Below, in pieces: positions 1 to 13,438 of a stretch of 64,000 bases of DNA (positions are counted from its first letter, which is position 1; each line of letters starts with the position of its first letter). The position numbers were made by a program, and so were the translations under genes. The stretch lies in assembly GCF_028769735.1 (NCBI RefSeq), contig NC_088171.1, positions 57,505,613 to 57,569,612 on the forward strand, given 5' to 3'. The notes beneath the pieces are model-generated. The model saw nothing but the letters and a program-made list of their open reading frames with translations, did no database searches and was not told where the DNA came from. Source of the DNA: Zonotrichia leucophrys gambelii. Lineage: Eukaryota; Chordata; Aves; Passeriformes; Passerellidae.

Positions 1-1631
1 ATTTACATTAATTAACAGCTTAATAATGTAATTTTCTTTTCCAATACTGTGGAAACAATTTCTCTACTACCATTATCTAAGAATAATTAATTACAAAGCC
101 CCAGATTCTTGCAATTCAGTGGTTGATGGTTGTAAATAGTGTGGTTAATTAGGTATATGAAAATTATCCTATTGAGTTCATTGGTAAATGAAAGCAATTC
201 TTCTTTTGTTTCAGGGTTCATCAGACTACACAATTAAATATTCTGATGCCAATGTTAGTGATTGGATATTTTTACAAGATGGCCTTCAACTGTTCCTTCC
301 TAGTTTTTCCTTTTTAAAAAAATTTTAATTCTTCCTTGTCTTGAAGAAAAATGCGAACCACTTCAACTAGAAGTTGATGTTCACAAACTGGTAGAAGAGG
401 TTTCCCAAGACCACATATAGGATGATAACTGACACTAAGATAAGAACTAAGACAATACACTAAATTCAAAGACCCTGGATTTATAAGTGCAAATAATAAA
501 TAGCCAGTTATAAATAAATAGCCACTGAATGGATGCAACTTAGACAGCTAGACTATAAGCATTTATCAAGGGAACAAAAAATGTATCCAACATATTCAAA
601 ACGTCCTGTATCAAGTGAAAACATAAAGTAATTACAAGAAAAAAATTTCAGTTGCTACAAGAATAAGAATATAGAAAGAATAGATGACTGCTCCATTATC
701 TCCTCCCCAGCTAAGGATGGTTTGTCCTAGCAGTGCTGCCACTAATATGCAGCAGGTTCTCCCTAACCGTGGACAAAAAGAAAAAGCAGGATTTTTCATT
801 TTGCCATTCACCACATTTTGCTAGTGATGACTTAGAAATCATATGTAATACTTCATTTTCTACCACAAAACTGTTTAGGCAAATCAAAACTTTAAAGATC
901 ACCGATAATGCAACATAACTAGAGTAAACACAGATGAAACAGGAAGAAGTATAGGGAGAAATGTCCCTTATATGGAGCATTATACTATCTGAGTTTAATT
1001 TTTTGTTCATATTTGTTTAGTTCCCTGCTTCTCAAACTCTTCCACCAAAGCATAATGTTTCCTAAGAAACCCGTAAACACATTTTAATGCAAACAGAATT
1101 TCTGTCCAGCCACCGACATTGCAAAATACCCAAAATGTGCAAACTGTTCCTATATTAATGTTCAGAAGCAAAATTCCTATTCTAAGAAAAAAAGTCAAAA
1201 ATCTTTGCTGATGCAAACTGAAAATTTGCTTCATTTCAAATGTTGATGTGCCAGTTTACACAAACTGGTTGTTATATTTTAATCTTCCAAATCAAGAAAA
1301 AAGTGCTACTACAATTCTAGCTACCTTATTGAAGGCTTAGGCCAAGAGAAAATTGGGGATTTTACCATATTCAACTTTTAGATATTCATTAGGTATTTTC
1401 AACACTAGAAATAAACAGCTCTATTCCTTTACTATTCAAGGACCTATATGATCTAAAATAAACAGATCACAGCTGACACTTACTTTTAACATCAAAGTGA
1501 ATTATTATTCGTTAGTTCTGAATTATTTACACATTTTATTTTGGTCTGAGCAACAGATTTGTCAGAAGAATTTCACTAGAAGGATTCCAGTGACATGACT
1601 CTCATTGAGTGCCTTAAGGAGCTAGTTTTAG
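1..1631. other. AT-rich stretch, no gene seen
   Basis: I see no repeat family, splice-supported exon or conserved protein here. The open frames are short, overlap on both strands and read like chance frames. No TATA/poly(A) pairing suggests an LTR. Confidence 0.6.
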
Positions 1632-2390
1632 CTTTTTTTTAGATCTTTTTTTTTCATCTGCTTTTCTTCACTCCTTGTCCAAGAACAAAAGTCATATTTG
1701 GCTTGCTGTTTGTTTCAAGTCCAAATAGTAAGTCGTATATGACTTTCAGAAGTGAGGTAGTCTCAGAGGAGAAGGACCTCAAAGGTCGTTCCTGTCTAAG
1801 TATTTTAAAGTCTTGGGTCTGATGGAGTGAATTGTGGCACTTACAAAACAGCAGGAGTAGATCAAAACTTCTCATGTCTGAACTGTCAACAGTGCGAACT
1901 GTAACACCCAGTCATCTATCACATGAATGCCCAGGTTTCAACTGGGTATTGGAAAAGCACATGACGGTAAGTAAAACATGCTCCACAAGCCCTCACGGAG
2001 TGCACCCAGCTACCAACAGATGAAAGACGAAGGATCTTCATGGGATGCTGCAGATTCTTGGTGGTGATTAACATTTTTGCTTGCTGTAGTTCTCCACTCT
2101 TTCCTACTTTTCTATGTTTTCCTTGCTGTCAACTGTGTTAGTGAAAAAAAGTGAATTATCATTTTGACTACCAACATTTGACCTTGTTGGTGTCTTCATC
2201 TTTCTCTGGCTATATTCAACACCTCCATCCCCTTCAATGTTCGCAGCTGAAGATGTGTTCCCAGACTGGGACAAAAGCCAGGGGAGCTTTTCTGCACATA
2301 CTACAGGAGGAGAAGAGCCATGTTGATTAGTAGCCCCAGCTGCAAGTGTTAGCAAAGAAACTTTTCTTAAAATCACAATTAATGGAGCTG
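1632..2390 (-). pseudogene. Weak exon-like or retropseudogene candidate, unrecognised
   Basis: Read on the minus strand, two open segments (2376-2104 and 1875-1654) have a protein-like composition rather than the low-complexity look of neighbouring chance frames. The first is hydrophilic and rich in Ser, Asn and Lys (for example SQNDNSLFFTN near its end); the second holds an ERPLRSFSSE stretch. They are in different frames and separated by stops. The minus strand then becomes A-rich at about 1660-1630, which could be a decayed poly(A) tail of a processed copy. I do not recognise the protein, see no clear splice sites, and chance remains a good explanation. Confidence 0.2.
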
Positions 2391-3929
2391 TTATGCCTTT
2401 TAAATATTTAGTGAAGCACTAGATGTTGCCATTTCCACATTACACAAAGTCAGTGGACACAACTGACTAACTATGCTTAATTTACCGTTCATATTGTCAT
2501 TTTGTTCTTTGCAAAATCTGGATTCAAGATAATTAGCAAGTAAAATAAAGATTAGAGCTTTGCCATCCAGTGAGATTTTCTTTCCTCTAATCATGAATAT
2601 GACAATTAGTAATCTGCATACACAAACACATACACACAAAACCTAACAATTCCTCAGAGTAGCAAGGATTAGCAGTAAAAGTTAAACAAGTAGTGTTTTG
2701 GGTTTTATACTGAGAGCTGACCAACATTATAGTCAGCAGTACTAGCTGAGTACCACATGGACGAGTGCTTTCTATCCCTTCTATCCTATCCTTGAGCCAT
2801 ACTGTTCAGTGTGGCCTCAATTTCTTTTATGGACTCAGATCAAAATTCAGAATTTGGCAAAAAAAAAATCTCTTCTTTTGGCAAAAAAAAAAAAAATTCA
2901 AAAAAAAATAGCCCTTCAGGATAAAAAAATCCTCCAAACCAAACAATGAACAACATTACAAGGCTACTACTAGGTTCTTTGTCCGTACTCATTAAAATAA
3001 GGTGGGACTACAGAAATCTTCCCTGTGAAAAAATACTTCAGAAAGTTTACCTTCAATATCTCCTTTTTTTTTTGTGTAATTCTACTTTTAACATTAAAAT
3101 TCATTTACCTGAATGCTAATTCAGGTCATGGTTCTTATGAAAAAATAAAAATACACATTTTTGATAATAGCTTTTCAAAAATAATTCTATCCAGCATTCA
3201 GTGGGATAGACACTATTTTCACACTTGATGATAAATGAAAATAGGTAAAAATATTTAGAGACATTTAATAAGAGTAATGAAACATGTGGAACATGAGAAG
3301 ATGCACACAATCACTAGTTGCAGGAGTCAAAAGTGCCTGAGGCAGAGTTCTCAAACATAAATTTTCCTCAGGTGACTAATACACAGGATTTGTGCTACCT
3401 GCAACTGCTGACCTTATGTGATGTTATTAGATGTGATTTAAACATTTTTGTTTTGGGGAACACAGATTATCTGTATAATGAGAAGAGAAGCAGAAAAGGG
3501 CCTCAAAGTAGGGAAATGAGCTAAGAATAATAGGAAATTACCGTCTCCGAATCAAAAATCTTAAATTATTTGAAAATAGAAACACATAACTTTTTTCAGT
3601 TTCTTCTGTTTGTTAGATATATTTAATCCATTATTTTTTGCAGTGTAAAATTTTTTTAAATTAACGCATGCTGGTGTTCTAAAAATGTGATAAATATTGT
3701 GTATGCAAGATACAGCAGAAAAATTGTTCCTGACAACAGCGTATGAATTACTTTGAATAGAAAAATATATTTTTCAGGTATAAAAAAAAAAATCTGACAC
3801 TAATTTTTGCGAAAACAAGGTAAAACATAGAATTACTGGCTTTGAAGGCAAACATTAGGAGTTCATCTGATATGATTCCTGAAAGACATTACTCAGGAAT
3901 TTGCACCTTGGTATTGAAGCTGTCTTGAA
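2391..3929. other. AT-rich stretch with A-runs, no gene seen
   Basis: A short AC-rich patch lies near 2618-2641. At 2850-2912 a TTGGC-plus-A-run unit occurs twice, with several adjacent A homopolymers. Nothing else is recognisable; open frames are short and unsupported. Confidence 0.55.
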
Positions 3930-4528
3930 GCTAATTGTGCTGGCTTTGGCTAGAGTAGAGTTACTTTTCTTCACAGTGGCTAGCACAGGGCTGTGTTTTG
4001 GATTTGCACTGAAGGGTTGACAATATAGACATGTTTTTGCTATTGCGGAGCAGGGCTTACATTGAACCAACGCCTTTTCTGCTTTCAATATTGCCACACT
4101 GGCAAGGAGGCTGGGGTCACATGGGATGTTAGGAGGAACCTCAACGAGGACAGGTGACCCAAATTAACCAAAGGGATATTCTAGATCACATGACAGCACA
4201 CTCAGTATGTAAACTGGGGAGAAGAAAGAAGGGAGGAGGGGCCATTTGAAGTGATGGCATTTGTCTTCCCAAGTCACCATTACATGTGATGGGACCCTGC
4301 TCTCCTGGATATGACTAGAGCCTGCCTGCCCATGGGAAGCAGTGACTTAAAAGCAAGGAATTCTTTACTTTGCAGCAAGGGTGCATGACTTTTGCTTTAC
4401 CTGGTAAACTGTCGTTATCTTAAATCAGCAGTTTTCCTGCTTTTATTCTTCCCTTTCTCTCCCTGCTGGTTGGGAAATGAGTGAGTGGCTGCATGGGCTT
4501 GGCTGTTGGCTGGGGCTAAACCATGACA
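3930..4528 (+). mobile_element. Solo LTR, ERVL-like, plus strand
   Basis: The stretch reads like a widespread avian ERVL-type LTR known from memory: a GGGATATTC block near 4170, a degraded TATA-like GTATGTAAACTGG near 4205, a TTTGTCTTCCCAAGTCACC block near 4262, a degraded poly(A) region near 4400, and a TAAACCATGACA terminus whose CA falls at 4528. The right end is sharp; the left end is uncertain because upstream sequence has decayed. No internal retroviral sequence follows, so it is probably a solo LTR left by LTR-LTR recombination. Small open frames inside it are not meaningful. Confidence 0.7.
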
Positions 4529-5894
4529 CTAGTGAAGAAAGATCAACATCTACTCTGTGCATGAAAATAAGAGAGTCAGTTTACTTAGTGGGCTAACAGG
4601 AAGTGAGCTTTCCACAAAGGAAATTTAACAGGAGATTTTGGAATGCAAACAAGAAAAAGGAGACAGTGTCTAATACAGGAAAATTCAAGATGTCTGTGCA
4701 AACATGTAGCATAAATCCAGCTGTTACCATTCTTTTAAAGTCAGTAATTTTCCAGCTTTTTTATATTCTTGATGTTTTTGATATTTCTAAAAAGAAAACC
4801 ATAAAGCAGTACACATTTCCTGGTAAAATATTTATTGCTGCTGACAGACTTCCCATTCCTTGTTTTTAATTTTCCTGTTCTACCACATTCCAATACCCAA
4901 ACAGATTTCATATCATACCTCACAAAAACCCTTTCCAGTCATTGACAAGGAAAATGCACCTGTTTACACCTTCAATAGGAGAAAATAGATTTTTTTTAAA
5001 TTAAAGTTTCATTATGCTGCCTGGTAGGTTAGCATAAATCATGGAGCAACAGCGAGAAGGAAAAGACAGGGTATGGCTGGGAGTAGTAGAAAATATGGTA
5101 GTACATTCAAACAAGAAGCTAGGCATCTTGGGCACCTACAATATGAATAATATTTTTATTTCACCACATAGTGTAATAAACATTTTTATCACAGAAATTT
5201 CTGTTTGTACACTTTTTAATAAAGGAATGAATGCATTAGGGAGGCATGCTCAACACATCAAATTACTTCTGTGCTCTCAATTACTTTGTCACTGAGTTTT
5301 TAATTTTATTTAAGGATGACCAAAACAATGAGGAAGGAGAAAACATTCAATAAAAAATAAGCTCTGTCTTATAAAGTATATTCTCAGACTTAATAATATT
5401 TATTTTTAGTTAAGAAGTCAGCATTAAAAGGTTTTTATTTGTGTGTCTTCTTTGCTTGCTGTTTTGTTTTTGCAAGCTGTGTTTCCCTATTGGACTGCAT
5501 GAAAAAACCAAAACATCTGTATGAAGATACATTCACTGAGCAGGAGACCTGTACAAAACACCAAACAAACCTCTGTAAAACAAAAAAGTGAAGTTATTAA
5601 AAGATTAACCCTAGAAAGGGAATTGTTTTTAGGTGAAGAACAACATTGTTGTCCTATAAGCACTGTTTTCACTTGGATTGTTCCACAACGTCTCTAAAGA
5701 TTGCTAGATGTCAGCAAAGAGAAACTGCTTGTGATACAACTAAATCGTTCTCAATTACTTCAAAGAAAGATTTAAAACAATTCTTCCTTGCTTGCTTGCT
5801 CCTTTCACATCCCCTCAAGCACACTCCCTAGTTAAATTAATTTAATTGAGAGGTATTTCTTCAGCTTCAACACTAAGCAAAGATGTTGGGGCTC
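4529..5894. other. AT-rich stretch, no gene seen
   Basis: No recognisable element before the retroviral leader remnant that borders the primer binding site at 5895-5913. About 5830-5894 may be minus-strand retroviral leader, but it is too short to classify. Confidence 0.5.
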
Positions 5895-5913
5895 ATCCCT
5901 GTACAGGCTGCCA
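5895..5913 (-). other. Retroviral primer binding site, tRNA-Lys-like
   Basis: On the minus strand, two bases after the LTR terminus CCAACA, the sequence reads TGGCAGCCTGTACAGGGA. It matches the usual tRNA-Lys primer binding site of ERVK-type elements apart from one inserted base and a few substitutions. Position, strand and the two-base spacer all agree with the start of reverse transcription in a retrovirus. It marks the neighbouring LTR as a 5' LTR or the remnant of one. Confidence 0.6.
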
Positions 5914-5915
5914 AT

Positions 5916-6301
5916 TGTTGGAATCAGTGCTTGGCACCAATCTGACTGTCAGCGTCAGTTTATCATCTTATGATAGAACTTTCATGCCTTCTCTCTGTGA
6001 GTTCGCACAGGCAGCTTCCCACAACACTGATTCCTTTTCTATTCCTCCCACATGGGCAGCTGACTCCTACCTGTCCCTTGCACAACCGCCTTATCCTCAC
6101 TGCTCCACACAACACAGCCAACAAACATCAACTCTGCTCTCAACCAGCTAACCCACTCTTATATAACACCCATCCTTATTGGACATAGCTGTGGCCTATT
6201 AAGGGCAGGGCTACTCTTTGGTAATTAGTACAGCGGCAGCTTCTCAGGGGTGAGATTGCCTTCAGCACTATATATTCTCCTACAACCCATCCTCCCACAC
6301 A
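5916..6301 (-). mobile_element. ERVK-like 5' LTR, minus strand
   Basis: On the minus strand the element starts near TGTGTGGGAGG (6301) and ends at CCAACA (5916), giving about 386 bp with TG...CA ends. A TATATAAG-type TATA box lies at about 6158-6166 and an upstream CCAAT-like motif near 6180. The primer binding site follows directly, which fixes orientation and identity. No gag sequence is recognisable beyond, so the provirus is truncated. Two adjacent plus-strand frames of 101 and 72 codons overlap it and are antisense noise. Confidence 0.65.
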
Positions 6302-7135
6302 AAGATTTATTCTTATTTTATGCTGTATGATTTTATTTATCTCACTGAATATATTTATCTCACTGAATATATTCATGATTAAAAATGTAGTTAGCTAACA
6401 CAGATTAATGGATGCATCTACAGTCAACAGACTAGAAAGACCTTTGAATTTATGTGTTGCTTAGTCAAGAACATGAGATTGGTAGTGCCTACACAAGAAA
6501 TTCTAATTTTATGATGATTCAGGTTTCAAGTGAAAGTCACTAAAGTGTTTCCTAGACTACTCATATTGTCACTCTTTTCTTTCTCCCTCAAACCTGTGTT
6601 TATTGCCCTAAAAGCATTGCGAAATTTCACGTCTGGTATCTCTGAGAACATAATTTCATCTAAAAGTCTTTATTCTTTGAAACATTATTAATTTCTTCAA
6701 TGTTCCTACATTTTGACCAAGGTCTTATTATAAACACTCATGTATGGAAAAAAAAGCTATTTCCTTATTTTACAAGAAAAAATCTGCATAGTAAAACCAC
6801 AGAAAGATTTAGGAAATACTTGAAGCAACTATCAAAAGAAGAAACATACAAAAGACCAATTGATATCTTACTGAAGATGTCACAATTAACCCAGGTCACT
6901 CTCTCTTCTATAGCACAAATTACTATCCTGTCTAGGCAACAAAACTCCCTATCAACGCAGCAATGCTAAGGATAACAAAAGTCACCAGGGTCTGACTAAG
7001 GGTGTAACAACATGATTATGACACTAAGAAATATTAGAAAACAAGCAACAACAACAAAACAAACCCAAACCACAAAAGCAAAACAAAACTTCAAACTCAC
7101 TCTGGAAGAACTGCCAGGACAGAGAATTCAGCATA
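6302..7135. other. AT-rich stretch with small duplication
   Basis: A unit of about 18 bp (ATCTCACTGAATATATT) occurs twice in tandem at 6338-6375. The rest is featureless, ending in a CAAAA-rich patch at 7038-7095. Confidence 0.5.
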
Positions 7136-7857
7136 TGGCATAGCTCCAAGTGAGTCTCCGTTCTCGGCCTTCAGGCTTAGGATGGCCTTGAGGCAGCCCG
7201 CGCTCCAAAGGACGAAAGCAGTCTTCCAGCTTTTCAGTCTTCAATATTGTTTATTAATTCTTATTTACAAGGTTGTCTCCCAGCCCGACAGAGGTCTGCA
7301 CAGCAAGACAGCCATGGGCACACTGACCTCCCTCTGGGCGGTCGTCTATTTTTATACTAAAAACTTCGTATAAGATATTTACCTTTACCTCCCAATATCT
7401 TTTATTGACAAGTGCAGATTTAGTATGAACCAATCCCAAAGTGCCACCATCACCATCAAAGATGGATGACAAGAAGAAGAAGAAGGAGGAAAAATTAATT
7501 ACAGTCAATTGTTGAGACCAGTAACTAGGGTTAATTGTGGCCAAGGTACATGACCCAAGATCTTACGTAACACATGGACAAGAACAGGGCACTCCTAGAA
7601 TAATAATCATTATAGCTAGCACTCAATATAATATTCAGAACCACAATGTAAACCTTAAGTCTTGATGCTCTCTCTCAGATTCAAGGTAAAGCCACTCTTT
7701 ATCTCCTTGGAGGCAGTTAAAGCTATGAAGTAGCCATCTACATCTAGTCTTACAAAGCAATGACAGTGGTGTAATAACTGACGATACCCAATTCACTCCC
7801 CTCATTCACTCATGCTCTCACTTACTCACACTCACATGCTCTTCCCCAAATACCACA
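7136..7857 (-). mobile_element. ERVK-like LTR, minus strand
   Basis: Read on the minus strand there is a TATA box (GTATAAAAATAG) at about 7357-7346, a poly(A) signal AATAAA at 7255-7250, and a GC-richer U5 from 7240 to about 7140 ending near GGAGCTATGCCA. The 5' end is placed at TGTGGTATTTGGGG (7857), but this boundary is uncertain and no target duplication was found. A 20-odd-base piece containing AGAATCTATTTCCC is duplicated just outside at 7900-7940. Further related sequence may extend to about 8260. Confidence 0.55.
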
Positions 7858-10800
7858 AAACACAAACTGTATAAGTAACCTTAGATACATGAACCAGAAT
7901 CTATTTCCCATTCATAAAGACCAGAATCTATTTCCCTGTATATAAAAAGTTGTCTTGGGTTACCAAAGAATATATTCTATTACCACCTATATAATTTTCT
8001 GACGAGCTCTTAATGGTTGGTCATTTGCAATAGCTGCGAATGCACACTCAGCCTAAAGCGGGGCCATGTCTGCTATTGGGCAATCAAGGACTCCCAAGAA
8101 TGACACATGGAATTACCCTGCCTGGGGGAAGTACCAAACATTCTTACCTGCATATCAACTAGGATTTGGTGATGCTGTTTGGTTTTTGCCCTTTTATATG
8201 TTCTCTGTATTCTTCGCACATATATTTGTAACTCTAGCCTATTGTATTTGTGGCTAGTTTCCTAGTACTTTTCCATGGCCTCTCCCTAGGCAGAAAGACA
8301 AAACAAATTCCAGGGCTCCAAGCCCTGGGAGGTTGGAGGGCTCCTTTGCTATCTTGGTTCCTCCTGGAAACCAAGGTTGAAAAACACTCTTAGAGATACA
8401 TTTCATACACAGAGCACAGCTAGTGCCAACAGGGGGGAGAGGGGAGTGTGGAATTGCATCACCACTTGTCCTCATAATTGGGGCTTTTCATTTATTATGC
8501 TAATTTCCTAAAACCTATGAAAATAACTGAGTAAGCAGTTATTTGTGATGCTTGAATGCTTGTAAGCATGAGATAAACACAATGCTGGTCAGGCATGCTG
8601 ATTAAAAAAACATTTCTAGCACAGCCTCACCTGCCTGAGGAGTTATGAAGCAAACAACCTGCGAACATCAAAATAAATAAAATAAATAAGGGTGGACTTT
8701 GAATAAAGTTTTTAAATTACTTTTTAACAGCAGTATATTGTGACATCCGTCACTATAGATCAAAGAACACACGTGGGGAAGAAACCTTGCAAAGTCTCAC
8801 ATGCATGAAAAGCATATGAATCCTCCCATGTTAAATAAAGGGTAAGCTTCTAATGAAACCTTTCCTTCAAAAAAGGAATTGCTAAGGAATTGCCCCCTAC
8901 TTTCACAAACATTCTTATTTGTTCATATGGGGGGAGGATAAAGGAAGAAAAGAATACATCACATGAACTTTGTTTCCACAGAAAAAACAAACTAAAAGTT
9001 GATGCCCTAATGGAAATTAGATGCCTCCAGAGTTAGGTGGTACTGGCCTATGACATGAAACTTAACTCCAGGTACATTTTCAAGTACAAAGATCACTTCC
9101 ACAGAATTTCAGCAGTGAAAATGGTGCTGTAGTTAATAAATGGATGCTACAAAACTATCTGATTCCTAACAGATCTAAAAATGTCTACTTAATTCACCCA
9201 AAAATACATTGTGAAAAGGACTATAAACAGAAGGATCACATAAATCATCATAGGAAAGTAGAGATGTCAAGAAGCTTCCATTTAAACACTGTGAGCAAAA
9301 CACTGTAACCCACCACTTGCAGCCAAAAATATCATTATAGGAAAGAATAGATAAAATTAGAGAAAAATTAAAGAATAGACAAAATAGATACTGGATTTCA
9401 TCTGAATTACTTTTTAAAATTATTTTGTTTTTTTCTAAAAGCCCTGAAATAAAATGATATACTCTTTGTGTTCAAAGCAATTCTGCAACATTGCAAGTTC
9501 ATTTATACAGATACATTGTCACAGAATATCCACTAAACTTAGATGATCAATAAATCCTGAGATTATCTTGCTAGATGAACAAATAGAGATTTCCCTAACC
9601 CTAATATTTGGTTATCTTTTGCATGTGGATCCATGCACATGTCTAGCTTTTACTACCTAGGATTTAAAAAGTGAAGCTTCTACCTAAAAACAAAGATTAA
9701 TTACATTAGCAAAATTGCCACACATACAATTTACATACATATAATTTTGCAAATATACAGGTACCAAAACCAAACCATTGACCAAATCACTATCTGCATT
9801 TCTCCAGACAAAATCACAACTGTTGCCTAGACAAAGGCATTCTTAACATATTAAGTATGTCATCAGCATCACATACATCATCTAAACAAAGAATGCTACC
9901 TTACTACATTTATACATTTTTACCCTATCTACTCATATAGATGAATTAATAAAAGAAACCCTATGGCCTTAAAAATAAACTCTTTTATTTATTTCCTCCT
10001 TCAATCAAGGTTCTTTTATAGTTTTGTGGCCATGATATAGCATAGCTTTCATTACTGGGAAATTGTTACTGAATGTGTCAATATGCTCAGACAAAAAAGT
10101 ATATTCCAACACAGTTCTGTCATAGACTTCCTACTTGATGCCAATATTTCTTAAAATAATATTTATTCCCTATCTTGCAATCCAAAATAATCCAAATATT
10201 CTGAAGCTGATACTGTGCAGCAAAATGTAGTAGTTAATCAACTAAGGAAAATGGCTGGGATCTTCTTTTAACAAGAAGATTGTATTCTGTTTGATACAAA
10301 TTGTTTTTTCACCAGATCTAAGGAAAGAAAGAAATTGAATGTGATACAGACTCAACTGGACTTTGATAAAAAGAAAACTATGATTATCAAAATATGGAAA
10401 CTGGACCTAGGTTATTTTACACTGAGGTTTAGGTACTCTCCAACTTAGGTCACATGTTGTATTGTATTATTATACTGTGATTCCTTTTATAGCTCTCTAG
10501 TCCAGTAAAATTTATCAGAAAATAAATATATACTGAGTTTTAGACTGCAATCCTGAATACAAATTGCATTCTTCAGCCTCCAATTGTAATTTGTTTTCTT
10601 CATATTCTCTTTTTTTCATTTTTTGCATTGCACAAGTGGAACCATCTTTCACTGCAGAAATTCACAAAATAAATTGTAGTTTAAAAAAAAATCAATGTAA
10701 GTACATAGCACTGCCTAGTTTGACCTCCCTGATGATAATGAAAAGAAAAACTGCTTGATTCTATACATAGGCATAGATGTACAACTTCTATCCATCTGGT

Positions 10801-11451
10801 AAAACACTTGAAAAAAATTTGCATTTCTACAGTAAACAGGCTCTGGGGAAAGCAGTTCATCAGATAGCTACTTTGTGGGAAACAAACAGGACTCCTAGGA
10901 CACAGCAGAATTTTCAGTAACTTCTTTTCAGTACCTCAAGGCAGAATAAAAAAACCCAAACAAAACATTCCTTACTGCATGCAAAATATGAAAGTTTTGT
11001 AAAGTTGTCCCACAAGTTTCACAATCATTCAATGAAATTTCACAGTTTATTACCAGTAAACTGTCTGTTCTTCCTTCAAATTACTATCAAATATTGCCCC
11101 ATGAATACACTGTTTTGAGCTGAACAGACTGCCATTTCCCACTCAACACTGAAAGATATATCTGTGTTACTTGAACACAGTGAAAAAAATCCACACACAG
11201 TTTCTCACACCAAACCATAATCTTAGGTCTGATGTAAAACCACTTTGGATCACTCAATAAATCCAAAAGCAATTCTGCCAAGTCAAATTTATAAAGCAGA
11301 AAACCAGCTTTTTGCTTGTGAATTAATTTTCTTAAGTTTAACATTTATCTAAACTACTCCTGACTCAGTACTATTCTGTATCGGTATCTTCTTCCTGTCT
11401 GAAAGAGAAATGCCTTAATTCTCATAATACTTAATCCTTAATTCCTATGTT
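7858..11451. other. Mostly AT-rich stretch; possible retroviral flank to 8500
   Basis: From 7858 to about 8500 base composition is more balanced and could be internal or flanking retroviral sequence, but no gag, pol or env motif is readable. From 8500 on the sequence is AT-rich with short A/T runs (AAATAAATAAAATAAATAAG near 8670) and no supported gene. Confidence 0.45.
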
Positions 11452-11912
11452 CAGTATTGGGACCCTCATTACAAGAAAAACAGTGACAGTGCCTTCAGAG
11501 AAGGGCACAGGAACACAGGCCTGACGAGGAACGGCCAACAGAGATAGGATTGTTTAGCCTGGAGAAAAGAAGGTTCAGGGGAGATGTAACTGTTCTCTAC
11601 AACTACCTGATAGGAGGTGTTAGTGCAGTAAGGGTTGGTCTTTTCTCACATTTAACAAACAACAAGACAAGATGGAACAGCCTCAAGTTGCATCAGGGGA
11701 GGTTTAGATTGGATATTAGAAAAAATTTCTTCACTAAAGGGTTAACAAGCATTAGAACAGACTGCCCAGGGAACTATTTAATTCACCATCCCTGGAGGTA
11801 TTTAAAAGCTACATAATGTGGCGGTTGTGGACATGGTTTAGTGATTTGGCAGTGTTAGGGTAACTGAATGATCTTAAAGGTCATTTCCAATCTAAATGAT
11901 TCTATGATTATA
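11452..11912 (+). mobile_element. CR1 LINE 3' end, plus strand
   Basis: The translated segment at 11550-11750 matches the C-terminus of CR1 ORF2: [11 protein letters not shown], then a [12 protein letters not shown] block and a tryptophan-containing end. Upstream at 11455 a WDPHYKK-like piece of the same domain is visible. The 3' untranslated part runs to a short tail of CTATGATT-like units at 11895-11912, typical of CR1. The copy is 5'-truncated and contains frameshifts, so it is inactive. Confidence 0.85.
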
Positions 11913-13438
11913 CGACTCTATAAAACAGAGAAGTGAGCTTCAATCAAGGCAGGTCAAGACCCTGTGGCAGTGTCTTGCAGTTAAGATAAATAAATTGCGG
12001 TACGGATCTTTTCCAGGAAAAATTAAGCATGGAGAAGTCCATATGGTGGAGTACATGTTGTCTATTTCACCCACAAATATTACATAAACTGCTTTATGTG
12101 AATGTCAAGTTCAATTTTGGAACAAAAAGGGATAATGTTCTTTAAAGGACCATAAACTCATCCATGACATTTTTTGTTTCCTGGTGTCAATTTCCCAAGG
12201 AACTGAAAAGGTTAAAAAAGACCAAAGCAAACATCTCTACCTGTTTTCATGAGACAACAGATCAGTCAGCTGTACAGATCAGAGTGCAGCTTAAGCAATT
12301 AGTTCATGTGCAGACAGCTTGCTCTTGAAGTTAGATTTATGGGACAAGTTGGTTTTACTGAATTGTCAGAAGTGGTTTTCAGTTTGAGATTGCTCAGACA
12401 ACTGCAGGACATAATTTGCTGTTTCATTGACACAGATTTATAGGCCTTGCCAGCAGATTTCAAAGTTACTTGTTTTGAGAAAAAGGTCTCTCAAAATATC
12501 AAAAGAATCACAGCATAAAGCTTTTCTAGATGTGTGTTCAGTATGGTTTTATTTGTAATTCTTATAATTCAGTTAAGTCTTCCAGTATGAGTTTTAACAT
12601 TGCAAGTAAAAGATTTCCTTTAAAAAGTAGATCTCAAATAAATTTCCTGTCTTATCTGCAAGTCTTTTTATATTCTTTACTTGAAATGAGTTATAATAAA
12701 AAAAACCATAACATTATAGAAGAAATCAAGCATCTTCCATACAGTATCAAAAATCTTACAAAAAGAAACCCATTTCCACATCTTTGTTTCTAAAAATAAA
12801 TTTTGATGCACCTTTGTTTTTATTTGCACAATTCTTAAACGGTACTTCCATTACCATTACTTCCAATAAAGCATTTCCTTGAATAGTAACTAGTAAAACT
12901 GAAAACTAGCATGTATTTCAGGTATTCAAATACAGAATCAACTGCCCATCTGGGACTTGATTTTATGTTCAATAGCAGAAACCAGTAAGTAGAAACTATA
13001 CCACTCCATTTTGCTACATGGCCAACGCATGTGTGATCTTGAGAAGAGTAGCTAAATGAGACACCAGCACAGCAGCCTTTCTTGAAGAACACACAAAGAG
13101 AAGAATGAAGACCTGGTCCCAAAAGACAGACACTTGATATGGTTTTATTTCTATCACATTACCTTCTCAGACAAGATAATATTTTCTTGCACAGTGGTGA
13201 TTTTTAGAAGTGCACAGCCTCAGAAGATTAAATAAGAGTTTCAAGAAGTTATTTTTTCTGTCTTCACAGTCAAAGACATGACGGCATCATGCGTCTGGCT
13301 ATATTTTCTGGAGTTTTCTTTGTAAATACAAGCACTGGGTGTGTTTTCTAATTCAGTGTTTACAGTTTCATAGAATTGTGTGTATCTGTGATGATAGTAA
13401 GAAGCCAGACTAATGAATGGTTCTCTTTTCTTGCCTGC
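11913..13438. other. AT-rich stretch, no gene seen
   Basis: Nothing recognisable. Open frames near 12530-12790 and 12835-13120 are short and lack any family signature. Confidence 0.55.
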
